Shown here in pieces: positions 45,446 through 59,298 of a stretch of 64,000 bases of DNA (its first letter is position 1; the number at the start of each line of letters is the position of its first letter). The notes under the pieces were generated by a model, which saw only the letters and a list, made by a program, of their open reading frames with translations, was not told where the DNA came from and made no database searches. The stretch spans positions 3,348,001-3,412,000 of the forward strand of contig NC_050736.1 in assembly GCF_014529535.1 (NCBI RefSeq), given 5' to 3'. The position numbers were made by a program, and so were the translations under genes. This DNA is from Bradysia coprophila. Its lineage: Eukaryota > Arthropoda > Insecta > Diptera > Sciaridae.

Positions 45446-48400
45446 ATCAAAATAAGAAGTTTCAGTAAAAAAATAAAAAAAAATCTTTCCAGAAAAACGT
45501 AACTCAGAGAATTGTATACGAACGAAATTAGAGGGTTTGGGAGAAGTGTACTGTTTAAAGAGGAGGAAACCTTTACTTATCGAAACTTAATCACTAATAG
45601 ATCGTAAAAACTATATGAAAACTAGTGGATGATTGAAAAATTACCACACACGAACAATATCCTCTAGCTTTTTGTTTAAAGATTTTTCTATTCCGAGATT
45701 TCCTTTAAGACACACCGTGCGTACACGCGAAATGAAGTAAGAAATAATTAGTCGACCTCCACTTTGGACACATTTTTTTCACGGATAATTACGCTCGATT
45801 TCGCTTGATACTCGAAAGCAAGGTGTTCTGCTGCAGTATTATATATATTTCTCGGTATATTTATATTTTGTATGTATAATAAACTATAAAAATAGCGAAA
45901 AGTGTGCCTATAGTCAATCAAAGCAAAATATTAAATATTAAAATTCAACAATGGCTGGCAGAACGTATTGTAAAAAAAAGAAATAATTTATAATATTCAT
46001 AATATAAAAATTTATCAGCATGAACTTGCACATACATTTGTAATATGAAAATTTATTCAATGAAAATTGGTTTTTTATTAATTCAATTTGTGTGTCCGTT
46101 TCGTCATATAACCGCAGGTATAATTTTGATAAAGATAAAAATCTCCAATTTATGTGTATGTTCATATTAAAATAAAATTTCAAAAAAAATAAGAGTTCGC
46201 TGAAGAATATTGAAAACGAAAAAAAAGAAGACAAAAAAAAGAAGACGACAAGATTGCATCCATTCCATATGAATGTTTTTGTGGATATCGTTTGTTCTTT
46301 TTCGTTATTGTTGTTGCTTTTTTATATCTTTTATTTTCGTGGTTTGATTGTGTCGTGAGTTTTTTATTTTAATTCAATAAAATTTACGATTTGTTCCTCA
46401 AAGTCAATTAGAAAAACCAGAGAGACCTAACACCTTCATTCGGAGATAACAAAATTAAATTTATTGTTTCTCAGCTTTCATTATTAAAATTGGTTTTTAT
46501 GGCATGTTGGAATTCCTAAATGGCATTTTGTTGGTAATAAATTACTTAATAAGCATTTGAGTTAGAGCTCGATTTATTTCGAAGCAAATAAATATATTCA
46601 CACCGGCTACAAAACTGAGTTGTCAAATGTGATATTGGGGAGGCTGTGTGTCCTCTTAGTTAAAATAGGAAAATTATTAGGATGATCACCAAATTGTTAA
46701 TTGGGATTTCACATAGAAATTAACTGTACAGAAAACAATAACGAAAAACATGAGACAGGAAATTGCCTTTTTCGTTAAAATTGTAAAATTACTCAATACA
46801 CAAACCTTAAAACATCTATATTTTGTAAATTGATTACAAAACGCGTTTTAATACTTCAGCAAACATCATAAATACGTTGATGTCGAATATTAAGATATCG
46901 AGGAGTTAAATGTAATAAAAGCTGTACGAAGATATTAACTCGCACAATATAATATGAAATTTAAAAATAAATAAAAAGCTAAGTGTAGATAGTAATAAAT
47001 TGTATGTACGGTTTTTTTAGAAACAAGTCTATATGCATGCATGTACGTATCATCACATATACGCAGGGATATAATGTGTATAAATTGGCATGTGAAATGA
47101 ATATACCGCATTCAATTCGTATTTTCGTATTCGTAATCTAAATATAAATAATTTAATTTTTTTTTTAAATATTTAAAATTTTGTTATCAGAAAATCAATA
47201 AATTTAGCTAGTTTCTGAAATCATATCTGCAAACATGACAATGTTTACAAAAAAAAAATTGTATTTTTAACACAGAGATATTTAATTTGTCATCGACCAA
47301 TTTATGGAACATGAAGGTACAGGTAATTTTAAATTGTCGATAAAAAAAGCAATGAGCAAAAATTTTCTTAAACGAAAAATCACCTTACTTTATGCCAATG
47401 TTTATTATCAATGTGTAAATAAGACTTCGATGCATTTTATCAATGAATAAACAAGTTTTTTTTTCTGTTTAAATCCAAGAAAATATCCGATGTTTGTTTC
47501 GTTCAAAAATACACCGCAATGTGAAATCATATTCAACTTGTTTGCATGAAATTTTTTTTATGAATCGAAAAAAAACCGATTCTACTCGTACTCATATCTT
47601 ATTTATTTACAATTTAAATTTTACGTCGAAATTGCGAAATAAGTAATGGCTTTGGAAGAGCTTAAATTATTTTAAACTTTTTTTTTGCTGATTAAAGAAA
47701 TTTTCCATGTTTTACATTGAACACAAAATGAGACTAAATATCTTTCCAGTAAATTTCTTATTGGAGAAAAAAACCTTAATTTACATACAATTGAATTACG
47801 AATTGAACAGAGAAAAAAAAAATTGAAAAAAAAATCTGGTGCTTACTCTTTATGACACACATGTATTGTAAGGTGAAATTATAATAATTGTTTAATGAAG
47901 ACTTTTTAAAGACTTTTTTTTCTGCAGACAGATTAAAATGACATGTGTCATAAAAATTGATTTATTTATGATGTTAAACGTCAAATATATTAAAATTTAA
48001 ATAATTTTTTATTTCGAAATTGGGTTAAAAAATGAACAGTTACAATTTTTGTAGCTAATCTCTTGCTACAATTCGATAAAATCGTATATAGACAGCTGAG
48101 ACAACAGTAAAGAGATTTTTCTCCACCAGGCTCTGATTCATATAAACACCGAAGGTGTACATCTGATAATTACAGTCAGCACTAGTTAAGCAAACTCTCT
48201 GACATTGAGAAACGGCGAGCGTAATGATTAAATCTGTCTTTGCTTCTTTTGTTTACGGTATAGTCTAATCTTTTACTTCATTTGTTTAAACATAATAAGA
48301 GAATATCACCACCATGTCCAGGAAAGAAATACAAGTCGCCAATAAGGTTTGAAACATGTTTCACATTATTACACTAACCGACATGAACAGCATGATTGTT

Positions 48401-51400
48401 GCATGATTTCTGCTTTTAAGCGCTAGAAGTTCCTCGTCAAGAATATAACTTAGCAATTTAGAATTTGGAGATAACATTTCTACTCATGAGTCATGGACAT
48501 GATCATTAAAACTCATTTGCTGGGGCCTTCGGCTGCATACCCTCATAATTAAAAAAACAAAACAAAAATTGCAGACAGTTTCCTATTACACTCAAAGGTC
48601 GATCGCCTCAGACAAATTAAATTTGCAACTCGTCTGGCACGACAGACCTTTTACCAAAATTTTTATTTTTAAATATCATTCGTCATTTGGGATCAATACC
48701 ATATTTTAATACATTTAGCACTAATTTGAATATCCGTGGCCTTTTGAGGGAGTTATATGCACACGTTTATCGGTCTATAAAGGAACATTCGCACTTTTGT
48801 CAACTTTTATTTGAAAAGTTCTGATTGTACACAATAACAACAAATCAATGAATGATACCATTATATTGCACTCTTTTTTAAAATAATAAAAACTTATCTA
48901 TAACACCATATACAAGCATACTCCTTCATTTCTTTCAAGAAATTTAAACTGTAATAAACTGTAAAATGGTAAGATAACTGCAAACCATATAACCGTAATT
49001 TTTCTACCATAGATTATGATTCCAACATCACATACAATCAAAACAACAATTTTTTATGTAAAAAAATGAGACACCAAAAACAAATTCAGTTGTGATTCGA
49101 ATATTAATTTCGACATGACGAGAACAACTTGTGTATAACCGAACAATTTATAATGTATTACACACATGAATGTTACGCTTTATAATGTTCACGTAGATTG
49201 AATACTCAAATGTTTGTCAACAAAATTTTCAGTTAATTGAGATCGCAAGGTAATGAGGAAAAAAAATGTTTATTAGAGACAATGTCGAGTCAACGCTGTA
49301 CATACGGTGTTTATGATGCTCAAATTGAGTTGCAATCGGTCTACAAAAAAAAATATATTTCGTTTCATTATCGAATAGTTTGAAAAAATTTTCATGGAAA
49401 AATACTTACCTTCAAGTCGATCAATATTTCACAAATGTGGATGGATAAATAATGATGTCACTATGAGACGTTACAGAAGCACTTCACAACCCAGCTGTAA
49501 ATAGATGAATCGAAAATTGGATGACAAAGATGTCGTGAAAATAGTACAGGTGAAGAGATGCTGGACAACGATATCCAATTAGTAACGTATAGTCGAAAGA
49601 AACTCTGCTAACATCCAATCGTGTTAAATTTAACAGTTGTTAGCACGTTACCATTCTGATTGTAAAACCAACTAATTAATTTGAAATACTGTCATATTTA
49701 ACAGTATTTTACAAACCTTTAATGTTCGTAGGATATGTTTTTTCTTCAAATTACCGATTAGAATGTAAATAACATCGAATGCCCATGTGATAATCATCAA
49801 ATATTCTCTCTCGATAACAGCTCTTTAATAACAAATACTTATAGTGCTACGAGGCACTAATATTGTTAATTTACTATGGTTCTTTTTTCGTCGACTTCAT
49901 AAAAAGAAACGATTTTAAGTGGTCAACCATATAGAATTTTTTACCCACAACATGGAATATAAGAGTCGACTAGCTGTGTAAAGTTGGCTTTTTTTTTGTG
50001 TGGGCGAAGAAAGGTAGTTTACAATAAAATAAATTCACATTTAAAATATGCAATAAAAGATAGCGTAATGTTAGTAATGCGGTAATGTTTAATAAAATTG
50101 AAATTATATTATTTGTAATGTGGTTGTGCATTTTGCGGTGGAAGGAAAATGTTTCATTAAATGTCCGAACATTATGATGCGCTATAAAATTTTCAACAGA
50201 ACGAATTAGCCATTGAAAGTTTTCTCATATATGTGAAATTATTCGTTTTTTCTTCTTCTATTTTTAATGAAAGAAAAAACTTTTTTAATTTAAAATATGA
50301 GTGATAAATATAGATGAGCGTAAATTGTGAATTTATAAAAATTCCGATGTAATTTAATGATGATCGATTTCAATAATTTCTCGAACATAACGATGCCGAT
50401 TGAAACAAAAATTAAATGCCTCTTCTAACAATTAATTAAAAATGTTAATCATTTGATTATAGCCCGACTGATCAGCAAATGTCTTTCATAGATAACTGTC
50501 TTAGAGTATAGTCAGAAAACACACAGATGTATTCATAGGAAAACACCAGTCCAACTCTCTAATAAAATTAATTTTTTAATTTGGGAATTAATGTTGTCTT
50601 CAATGGAAAGACACACTTTTTTTTTAAATATATTGTACTTAACATAAAAAGCTCCTAACTAATATAAATGATCTATCGAATTTGTCATACAACATTACTA
50701 AATACAATCACCAACTCATTTCTCTCGACAGTTTTTTATATTTTCTTATTTTTTGGTTTTTATACGATTTCCAAAACATATATCTAAACACAGAAAACGG
50801 TTCGAATGTTCAGACTCAGTATAGTGCTACCGGAAACCAAAACTAATTCATCTTCTTTCCTTTTGGTCAGAGAATCGTGTTAAATATTTTTTTTTATGTG
50901 TTTCTCCGATCATGACTTGTTTTCTTTTATTCAAATAATTTAAGTCTATTTTTTATCTTTTTATTATTAATAATGGTTGTCTTATTGACCAATCATTTAT
51001 ATTATTGTTAAAGAGACTTTTTCGAAAAAATAAAAAAAAACAACAACAACAACAATAAAACCATATAAGTAAATGAATTTTTTCGGCCCGAATGTACAGA
51101 ATGTTGTACGTAATTTATTACGAAAACGAAAATGTATAAGCATATATTTGGGTGCTATATACCACTTTTATATATGATTTATTGACATATCCAATGGAAA
51201 AGAGTTTGCAAAATTGTTTATTTTAAAGGTTAATGGACCCCCAGACAATTATGTTGGCATTTTTGTAATTCTTAAGGAAAAGATTTATTACTCTTTATAG
51301 ATCAACAAAGATGTTTTTACGTATCATCGTGTAATCTTTTTGAGAATAAAAGAAAAGTGTACTCGATCGTTCATTTGTCAGATTTTATGGGGCGGTTTTT

Positions 51401-52650
51401 TGATCTGATAAACGAAAGTCAATTTTTTAGCATTAAACGACTGAATTTAGACTGAAACTTGACATTGCTGATTTACATTATTATTTGTTGTACTGACATT
51501 TCTTGGAATTTTAAAATGTATGCTACTATCCAAGGCGTTTCTAGCAGTAATCTAGACTAATCTAGACTAATCAAAACATTCATGAGGCTTCGCTTAACTA
51601 ACTACATTTTCATTGTCAAATCATACGATTTCTATAACTTGCTTTAACAACTCAGCTGACATGTCTAATAATTACCTAGGAGTGCTAGGAGTGCGTTGAC
51701 ACAAGCAGTGTCCAATAAAACTAATTTTAAATGTATCACGGAGACTGTGATGTAAATTTAAAATTATACGTTGACGTCAAAGTAATAATCCGGAAGTAGA
51801 TTTACCACTCAATTTTCATCGACTAAAGAATAAAAATTCTCAAAAGTGGGCCCTGCTTGATCATGTTCCCATTCTGAAATTATTTATGAGAAAGTGATTC
51901 TTTTTTAAACTTTCATGTTGCTTGTATTGGACATGACCAAGAGCCATAAAATACATCGATTAAATGCATAAACCATGCATTAAAATGCATCTGAAAATAA
52001 TGCTCTTTTAAACTGTGATCATTCATATCGACGTTTAATGATTTTATTTCAATTTTTAAAACGAAAAATTATTTCCAAATTACCACAAAGTCTGTAACGT
52101 TTGCAATTATTTATTACCTCACATTCAGATGTTTAATCTTGAACGAAATGGCACAACATCCCATATCAGCATTAATGATGTAAAGCATAATATGTTTATA
52201 CAAAAATACAATGTAACATTTAAGCGACATTAAAAATTCCAGAATAACATACATTTATTATAATAATGTTTAACATGTGAAATCAAGACCTATGGTTTAA
52301 CATTTAACGTCTTTAATTTTACATAATCGAGGAAAATATTATATGCATTTTAAGCTGGTGTTATCTGAACACCAACTTCTGCAAGCAATAGCAATAATTT
52401 CAATGAAATAACAATAATAATGAATTACCAAAACAGAATGTAAATAGCTTTAATAGTTTAAGCCAATTAATTTTAATATTTTATCTGATGGTCGCAAAGC
52501 TCAAGAATGTTTCTCACCATTTGTTCTGCCGATATATATTGAAATTGAATTAGAGTAGATCACAACATTAAAAATTGCTCAGTTTCATAACATCTAACTC
52601 TAACATAAAGAAAGTTTGCATAAGACCTGCATTTTCCAAACAGTAACCCA
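45446..52650. other. Long gene desert, very AT-rich
   Basis: Seven kilobases with no supported gene. Seen: TTAA-family fragments at about 45725 (AAATGAAGTAAGAAAT) and 48225-48330 (AATCTTTTACTTCATTTG), a CAACAACAACAA run near 51040 and a short tandem AATCTAGACT at about 51550. A minus-strand donor-like site lies at 49411 (TTGAAG then gtaagt), possibly a 5' exon of a gene running left; nothing else supports it. Confidence 0.35.
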
Positions 52651-52988
52651 TCTAACTTTTCATAAAATCTATTACTTCATTTGTTATCGCATTTTTTGCA
52701 ATATAAGACCACACACTGAAAATTCGGCAAATTCGACATTTGTTGTGTGCTGCATATATTTGCTGCAGACTGAATAATGTTCCCGTGTGTTGTATTACAA
52801 TAAACATGTAATATGAATATTTTCAAAATATAGTTCCGGCAACAATATTATTCAGCTCGTAGGAATATTGTGAGGTTCCCAGGTATATATTTGCTGTGTG
52901 CTGAATTATATCTTCAAATTAGTTGTGGGATGTATTACTTAACTTTACCTGCATGCCGAATATTGACTAAATGGTACTATCGAACTAT

Positions 52989-53512
52989 ACCTGCATGCTG
53001 AATATTGACTAAATGAATAAAGTCGTCTGTATTTAGAATGGACTATGCAACAATAAATTTATTGTTTTAATGAAATAAAAGGAAGATCTCAAGAACATAC
53101 GCATAAAGATGATTATCAAATCTAATTTTATTCCTTCATTTAAAGTTATTTCTATTTTTACCGAATTAATATGCAATGATAATGTTACATTTATGTATTT
53201 CAATAGAAATTTTGACGAACGAACTTTTAAATCCATTTTCGGTGTTAAAGGCTTTTGAAATGTTAACAGAAATAGTTGGTGGTATTCAGCGTAATAGATG
53301 CTCACTATTAATGTGAACAGTTTTTTTGTAGAACGATTGAAAAAACCTCTAATTCAGAACCAGGCTCAGAATTAAAATAATAATATCCGATGACATTGCT
53401 TAGTGGGGAGAAGTACTACATTTCATAGAAAATAAATTCAATTAAATGTTGTTGCATAACCCATTCTAAATACGGACGACTTTATTCATTTAGTCAATAT
53501 TCAGCATGCAGG
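52989..53512. repeat. Inverted repeat with 65-bp arms
   Basis: ACCTGCATGCTGAATATTGA at 52989, continuing through ACTAAATGAATAAAGTCGTC and a TATTTAGAATGG block, is repeated reverse-complemented from 53448 to 53512 with very few differences. The near-identity suggests a recent event or gene conversion compared with the surrounding worn repeats. Confidence 0.8.
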
Positions 53513-53620
53513 TATAAATATGCCTGTGTGCTGCATAAAGCAAAGTAACAACGGTTCGAAATAAGACTGCCACCATATGCAAGCAGTATAGCAGCAGTGG
53601 TAAAGTCGTTGGCAGTCAGA

Positions 53621-53671
53621 AACTGAGGTTAAGCATCGATGGTCGCGGTCCGTACTTGGGTGGGTGACCGG
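53621..53671 (+). pseudogene. 5S rRNA-derived fragment
   Basis: GAGGTTAAGCATCGATGGTC and then CGTACTTGGGTGGGTGACCG correspond to the central and 3' part of eukaryotic 5S rRNA, the region of the internal polymerase III promoter (A box, intermediate element and C box). The flanks diverge from 5S on both sides, so this is not a working 5S gene. It is either a 5S pseudogene or the head of a 5S-derived SINE captured in the composite element. Confidence 0.75.
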
Positions 53672-54130
53672 AAAAAACGTAAGCAAAAAAATTCTGTTAG
53701 CAATTTAATATGATGAATTTAAATATAAATCTACGGCTAATAACAAATAATAATAATAAAATTGAAAATAAAAAAAAATAAAAATTTGAAAAAGTTTTTT
53801 TGTTTTTTTTTACTAACGCAAATAAAATTGATAAAGTTAATTAAATCAATTTCTTCTATTAAACGATAAATTAGGTTGTTTATTGAATTGAAAAAAATTG
53901 AAAATACAGCTAAGACCTGCACGCTGAAAAATAATATCCAGCACACAACAACAATATTCATTAGGCGGGCATTGTATGATCCTCAGATCAATATGCAGCA
54001 CACAACTAATGTTCTATAATCGTGAAGCTGTTCCCGATTTCTTCGTCTGGGGTGCATATATGAGTTTTCCGTGCACAGTGAGAGTTTTTTGATTATCTTC
54101 GTCGTTGCTGTTGATAGAGCCTAGTCCCCT

Positions 54131-56262
54131 TTTTTCATATTTAAAAGACTATTGCCATTGCATCTAGACGAGCTCAGATCTTTTTTGACGCAATCTTTTC
54201 TTGAGTACATTGATGAAAATAATTTTTAGAGAATTTGAAACAGCAACTGATTTTTATTCATCAGTATAAAAAAAGTTCACAATTCTAAAGAAGAAGCACA
54301 GGAATTAATGAATGAACAAAAAATAAATATTGAAAGACATGAAAACCAATTATTTTCGGATATTAAAAATTATGTTGTCAAAAAACATAATCAAATTTAT
54401 TTCTGAATGATTTCAAGCGAATCTTTTAAATTGTAATTTCCTTTATGCTTTCAATTTCAAAGGGCAATAATTATTTAAACATTTTTTTCCTATCAAATCG
54501 CTGAAATTAACCTAAATGCTCGTGCAATAAAAAAAAATCTTCCCAAATAACCATAATATTAGGTATAAATGTTACAATTCAAAGCAGTCAAGTCAATGGG
54601 TCCCCAACTTTGCTATATCATATTCAATTCTAATAAAGTGTGAATCCGTTTCTACTATAGAAATTTATTATATTTCATGGTTCATGTAGTTCACGGATAC
54701 GAATATTTAATATATTTGAAATAAATATATTTTTAGTCTTAGGCAATAACTTGCAACTTGAATGATTTCAGTATAATATTAATAAATGCCCCCTTTTTTC
54801 AATATAAAATAAAATAAAATTCTCATACATTTTTCGTTAGTTGTGTGTAGTAATATGCTTATGAGATGTAACCTATAGGATAAGCATAGAGACAAAAAAA
54901 AAACGAAAATGTATGTTCAATGTGTGGAAACCATTTAAATTATTTTATTTTACTATTTCGTTTTCATTCATTTATTATTAAAAGTTGAAGATATTGGTTT
55001 TTATGTCGTCTTTCAAAATGCAAAATAATGCAACACACTTGGAACTATACTCGAATTTTCAAAGATTATATTCCTACCAACATTTTATTTACACAAAATT
55101 ATTCAATTCCATAAATTATAAATAAATTTATTATTTTAATACGTAAAATGCCATAAATCCATTACAAACAATTACAATAATTAGCGCATATATCATCCTT
55201 TTAACGATTTCGATTTCGAACCACGCGATTCAGCTCTTGGATTTCGTAACACAGAATAAATATAAAAAAAACCTATCCACACTGGCAGCGGTTTAGTGTA
55301 AAAAGTTTGCGATTTTACGAGAAAATGAATTGTTTCAAGTTGATCGAAAGACATGTATGTGTACTTCTGCTTCAAGAAAATTGTCTGCATCATGCTGGTT
55401 CTATTGTACACTTTGAACAGATACATCAAGGAAAATTGAACATTTTAAAGCCCCCGATGCAAACAAATTTTGCAACAATTGATTTAAGTGTGAGTTATAC
55501 GATGTTGGTTTAGTATTATAAAAATAATTTAATGCTGTGTTTCCATGCATAATTACTGACTGTATATTTTCAATCAATTTTCATACACCAACGTTTGAAA
55601 AAAATATTTTTTTTTTCGAATTTCATTTTTTATATTTTAAAGAGACAGTATGGTTTTTAGTCATGCCATTTTGTTCATATATACATATTCCATCACAAAC
55701 GATATTATGAATAAATTTCTTGATATTAGGTCTTCAGAAAAGGTGTCTGGATATTGTACAACTATTTTAATATTATGTGGGAAATTGATTTCATTTCGTA
55801 TATAAATATAAGCAATTAAATTATCCATTTCGTTTTACATATCAATTATAATTTTGATGTTTGGCAATATAATAAAGTCGATTTTCGTTTGTTAATGAAT
55901 ATAAATATAAATTTTACCGTGAAATATATTTATATGTAGGATAAAACCATAGGCTTTCGGAGAGAGATTTATTGAATAATAGATTTTAATTCAACATAAT
56001 GTAGACGTTTAATTTATTTAATTTGATTATTTCATTTTCCACGAGATGATTCAGTCATCAAATTGAGTAATTTTCCGATGGAATTGCATCATTTCATTTT
56101 TTAATGAGTCGTTTAGTGGCATGGGAGTGAAGAATATTAATAAAATTTAGAAAGCTTACGTAGCATTAGCGTACATTTAAAAATATTCTATTCAACAGAG
56201 ATTCAATTTCAATTTTAATTACATTTTAGTCAAAGAGACAACGACAACAGTCTAGCCTTGTA
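54131..56262. other. Gene desert, AT-rich
   Basis: No supported gene. A minus-strand open frame at 55193-55429 ends in a hydrophobic stretch and SRGSKSKSLKG, but has no start context or homology I can name. Confidence 0.35.
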
Positions 56263-56477
56263 TTAACGACCACATCATCTGTTATCAAAAAAGTAGACAA
56301 AAATAAAGATAATCTCTGCCTAACTTCGTCTTATAAATATTAAATAAATAAAAAAAAAACAAATGAAGTACAAGATTTTACTGCCACATGTCGAAAATAT
56401 ACTTAGATCGAATGAAGTAGTAGATAACGATAACTACCCCACCACAATTGGTATGTTTCCCATCTGTGAATAGTTAA
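56263..56477 (-). mobile_element. TTAA-family MITE copy, reverse orientation, 215 bp
   Basis: TTAA at both ends. The order of landmarks is reversed: CATCATCTGTTATC, then AAATGAAGTACAAGATTT, then GATCGAATGAAGTAGTAGAT, then CCCATCTGTGAATAGTTAA. Confidence 0.7.
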
Positions 56478-57324
56478 AAACTGCATCCAAGAATGATTCC
56501 AACAAACCGTTCGTAACAGCATGTGAACACTGTGAATTTATTCAATAATATATAGTGGTCTAACTCGAGTGCCTGTCACTTCCTTATGACATGCTGACAA
56601 CAAGTGCTGAGTGAATATTCCTCAGAGAAGAAAAAACCATTTCCTTGATGAATTTCCTTACATTATCTGATGGCATGGAATAAAATGCATGGCAGAATTA
56701 TCTATTTCATATTGTTACGCATACACGTTGCATAAACGAAAACAATTTGTAAAACAACATCAAAAAAACGAGTTTAAACATATAAAATTAACTTGATCAA
56801 AATCATGGAGAATTATAATATTAAAATGTTTCGTTTATCGTATTATGCTCAACGGAAGTTCGTTTTTTTTTCTCTGCCATTTAAATGGTCTTTTTCATGC
56901 TCAATGAACATTTAACGAATAAACGATGTATAGGGTCCTAATTAACAACAATATATGTAGAAAAACATACTTACACAAATATATTGCAAGTAATTTGATA
57001 TTAAATTGTTGTTTATTAGTGACATGGAATAGCAATAATGTAATTGTTTGCTTGTTGAATGTAACAAACAAAATATTCTTCAGAAATTGGATTGATTTAT
57101 GAACTAATTTTCTAGTTTACACAATAACTAAATGAAAATAGAAAGAAACCATACAGCCATAGCAGTAGGAAAACCGACAAATTTTTTTGTAATACAGTTT
57201 TGGACGATTAGTGCGTTACGTATTTCTGGTTAATAATCCACCTATTATCATTACGCATAATTATTCGAATCTCTTTAAAATATTAGTAGATTATAGTAGA
57301 GTTTGCATATCCGAGCCGAAGGCG

Positions 57325-57453
57325 AATCTATCATAGTCTATCACTTCAATCATTTTGGCTTACATCTCATATAAGAAAATCCTAGCCAGAACTCTTATTT
57401 TGGTCATCGTTGTCGATAGCAGATGACCAGACCAGCCGTTTCTATATAGTTAA
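57325..57453 (+). mobile_element. TTAA-family MITE copy, 5' truncated
   Basis: Contains GTCTATCACTTCAATCATTT, ATATAAGAAAATCCTAGCCAG, CGTTGTCGATAGCAGATGACC and a worn end CCGTTTCTATATAGTTAA. Confidence 0.65.
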
Positions 57454-58929
57454 TGAGATGTTATATCATTTTTTATCTCCTTTTGCAAGTCATTTACAAG
57501 TTTTTTAAGCTACGACCCCGTGCTTAGTTTGCGTAAAATTTTACCTGGAATTCCCAAATGAAACCAGCAAGCATTGTAAACGACAATTCCTGAAAGTAAT
57601 AATCATTTTTTCGAATTTTATTTAAAGAACCATACAATTTTTATGTTAAATAATAACCAACAGTTTTCTGAACCAAATTTCATTAGCTAATTGGTTTCCA
57701 TCCATCCAATCCTCCCCCACATAGCCTCCACACATAATATTGAGACATGGAAAATCCCTATAAACCACAATATATTAAGTATAGTATATAAAAAAACCAG
57801 AGAAATATTACTATCCAAATTGTTAAAGTCACGGAATGGTAATGTGTTTTTACGGGATTATAATGTGGAATGGGTACATTTTCGTGTGATGGGTTGTTAA
57901 AGAGGTTAAAGTGTTTAATTATTGAATTAAGGGTAATAGATGTTCGATGTTAGTATTTTCGTATTTTTCCTTCACTTGAATAATGAGCATGGAGTAGGTG
58001 AAGTTATGCAAATTATACATCTGTAATAAATCTCTTTGAATTTTCGGACATGCAATAGTCTATATATTTATCATCCTATATAGAATCAATATGAATGTAT
58101 ATATATTACGTCATGAATGGGTCATATAACGTTGGGAATGTGAAATATTTGAGTTAATTAATAACTGCGGTATGGTATATCCCGTGAAGAATGTGGTAAA
58201 ATATTTGACTATTTTATCACACTTTATTTAAACAATTTCTTTGATTGAACATGATGACTCTTCGCTTCTTACATTTATTCGGAATATGTATTCATATAGG
58301 GAAAAGAAATTAAATATGTGATGTGTAAAGCCCTTTTTCTGTGAAACTGTATTATTGTTTTCATTTCATAAAATGCGGTACTTTGTTTACGCTATGCGAT
58401 AGATTAATATTGACACAATTTTTTTTTAATTTCAATTTTTGTTTGCTGTCGTATAATTTTCTCTTCCATATAGGTTGTACGTACGTATATTTGTGGGAAC
58501 TACAAATAACATTGAAACTAGAGTATTTATCATTGTTTTTTCATCTGAAATATTGGGGCAATAAATTAAGGAATTTTTAATTGAAATAAAGGTAAAAAAA
58601 ACATTTTCTCATTGATTCATTCAACGGAGATGCAAATCTATTTTTTAATGTTATTTGTCGACTCAGATATGAAATTAACTTAATAAATGAAAGTGACCTG
58701 ACCTGTAACTTCTGAACCTATCGTTATAATTTTGAAATTTAACATATTTTCTATTTCAATTCCAATATGTTTTGAGTTATGTCTCAAAGAAAAGAATGGT
58801 CACTTAATTCCAGACAGATTTTATGAGCCCTGATGTATCCGATAGATAAATTTATCTCTGAAAATGTACTGTCCTGAGCGAGGTCCCGAGTCAGTTAAAT
58901 TTAACAACTATCAAATTCTAAAGTTGTTA
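57454..58929. other. Gene desert, AT-rich
   Basis: No supported gene; plus-strand open frames at 57691-57900 and 58341-58580 show no motif. A short palindrome GTTAAATTTAAC lies near 58895. Confidence 0.35.
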
Positions 58930-59080
58930 GACAGTTTGCGCAAATGACGAATAATTTATGAGTCAACTTATAAGTTGGATATTATAAGTAACCTTCCAGA
59001 ACTTCTTGTATGAAGACGTTACTTACATTTTCCAACTTATAAGTTGACCTTTAAATTATACGTCATTTGCGTAAACTGTC
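58930..59080. mobile_element. MITE with TA target duplication, 151 bp
   Basis: Starts GACAGTTTGCGCAAATGACG and ends CGTCATTTGCGTAAACTGTC. TA flanks both sides (58928-58929 and 59081-59082). The arms extend about 65 bp (TCAACTTATAAGTTGGA in both), leaving a tiny loop, so the RNA or single strand would fold almost completely. Confidence 0.85.
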
Positions 59081-59087
59081 TATTTAC

Positions 59088-59298
59088 TAGCCATTCACAG
59101 ATGGTAAGCGCATCATCAGCACTATTACTATCGCTCTATTATTTCGTTTGATCAAACCATTTTTAAGTTCTAATCTTTTACTTCACTTTTTCTAACATGC
59201 ATTTTGCTATATAAGACTCTTATAATAAGAGCGCATTTTGTCAAAGCTTATCGTTTATTTTTGTCCTCTTTATCGATAACAGATGACTACGGGTTAGG
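59088..59298 (+). mobile_element. TTAA-family MITE copy, worn ends, about 211 bp
   Basis: Contains CACAGATGGTAAGCGCATCA, TTATTTCGTTTGATCAAACC, CTAATCTTTTACTTCACTTT, CTATATAAGACTC and TATCGATAACAGATGACTAC, in family order. Terminal TTAA sites are mutated. Confidence 0.7.

Larger units (their letters stand above)
52714..54080. mobile_element. Composite 1.37-kb insertion carrying inner foldback and 5S-like segment
   Basis: The borders come from the broken host element: a TTAA-family MITE reads TTTGCAATATAAGACCACA up to 52713 and resumes as AGAGTTTTTTGATTATCTTCGTCG after 54080. The insert begins CACTGAAAA and ends, inverted, GTGCACAGTG. GTTGTGTGCTGCATAT-like blocks occur inverted near both ends. 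Inside are a 65-bp-arm inverted repeat (52989-53512), two direct units ACCTGCATGCYGAATATTGA at 52949 and 52989, and a 5S rRNA-derived segment at 53621. There is no coding frame. Confidence 0.6.
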
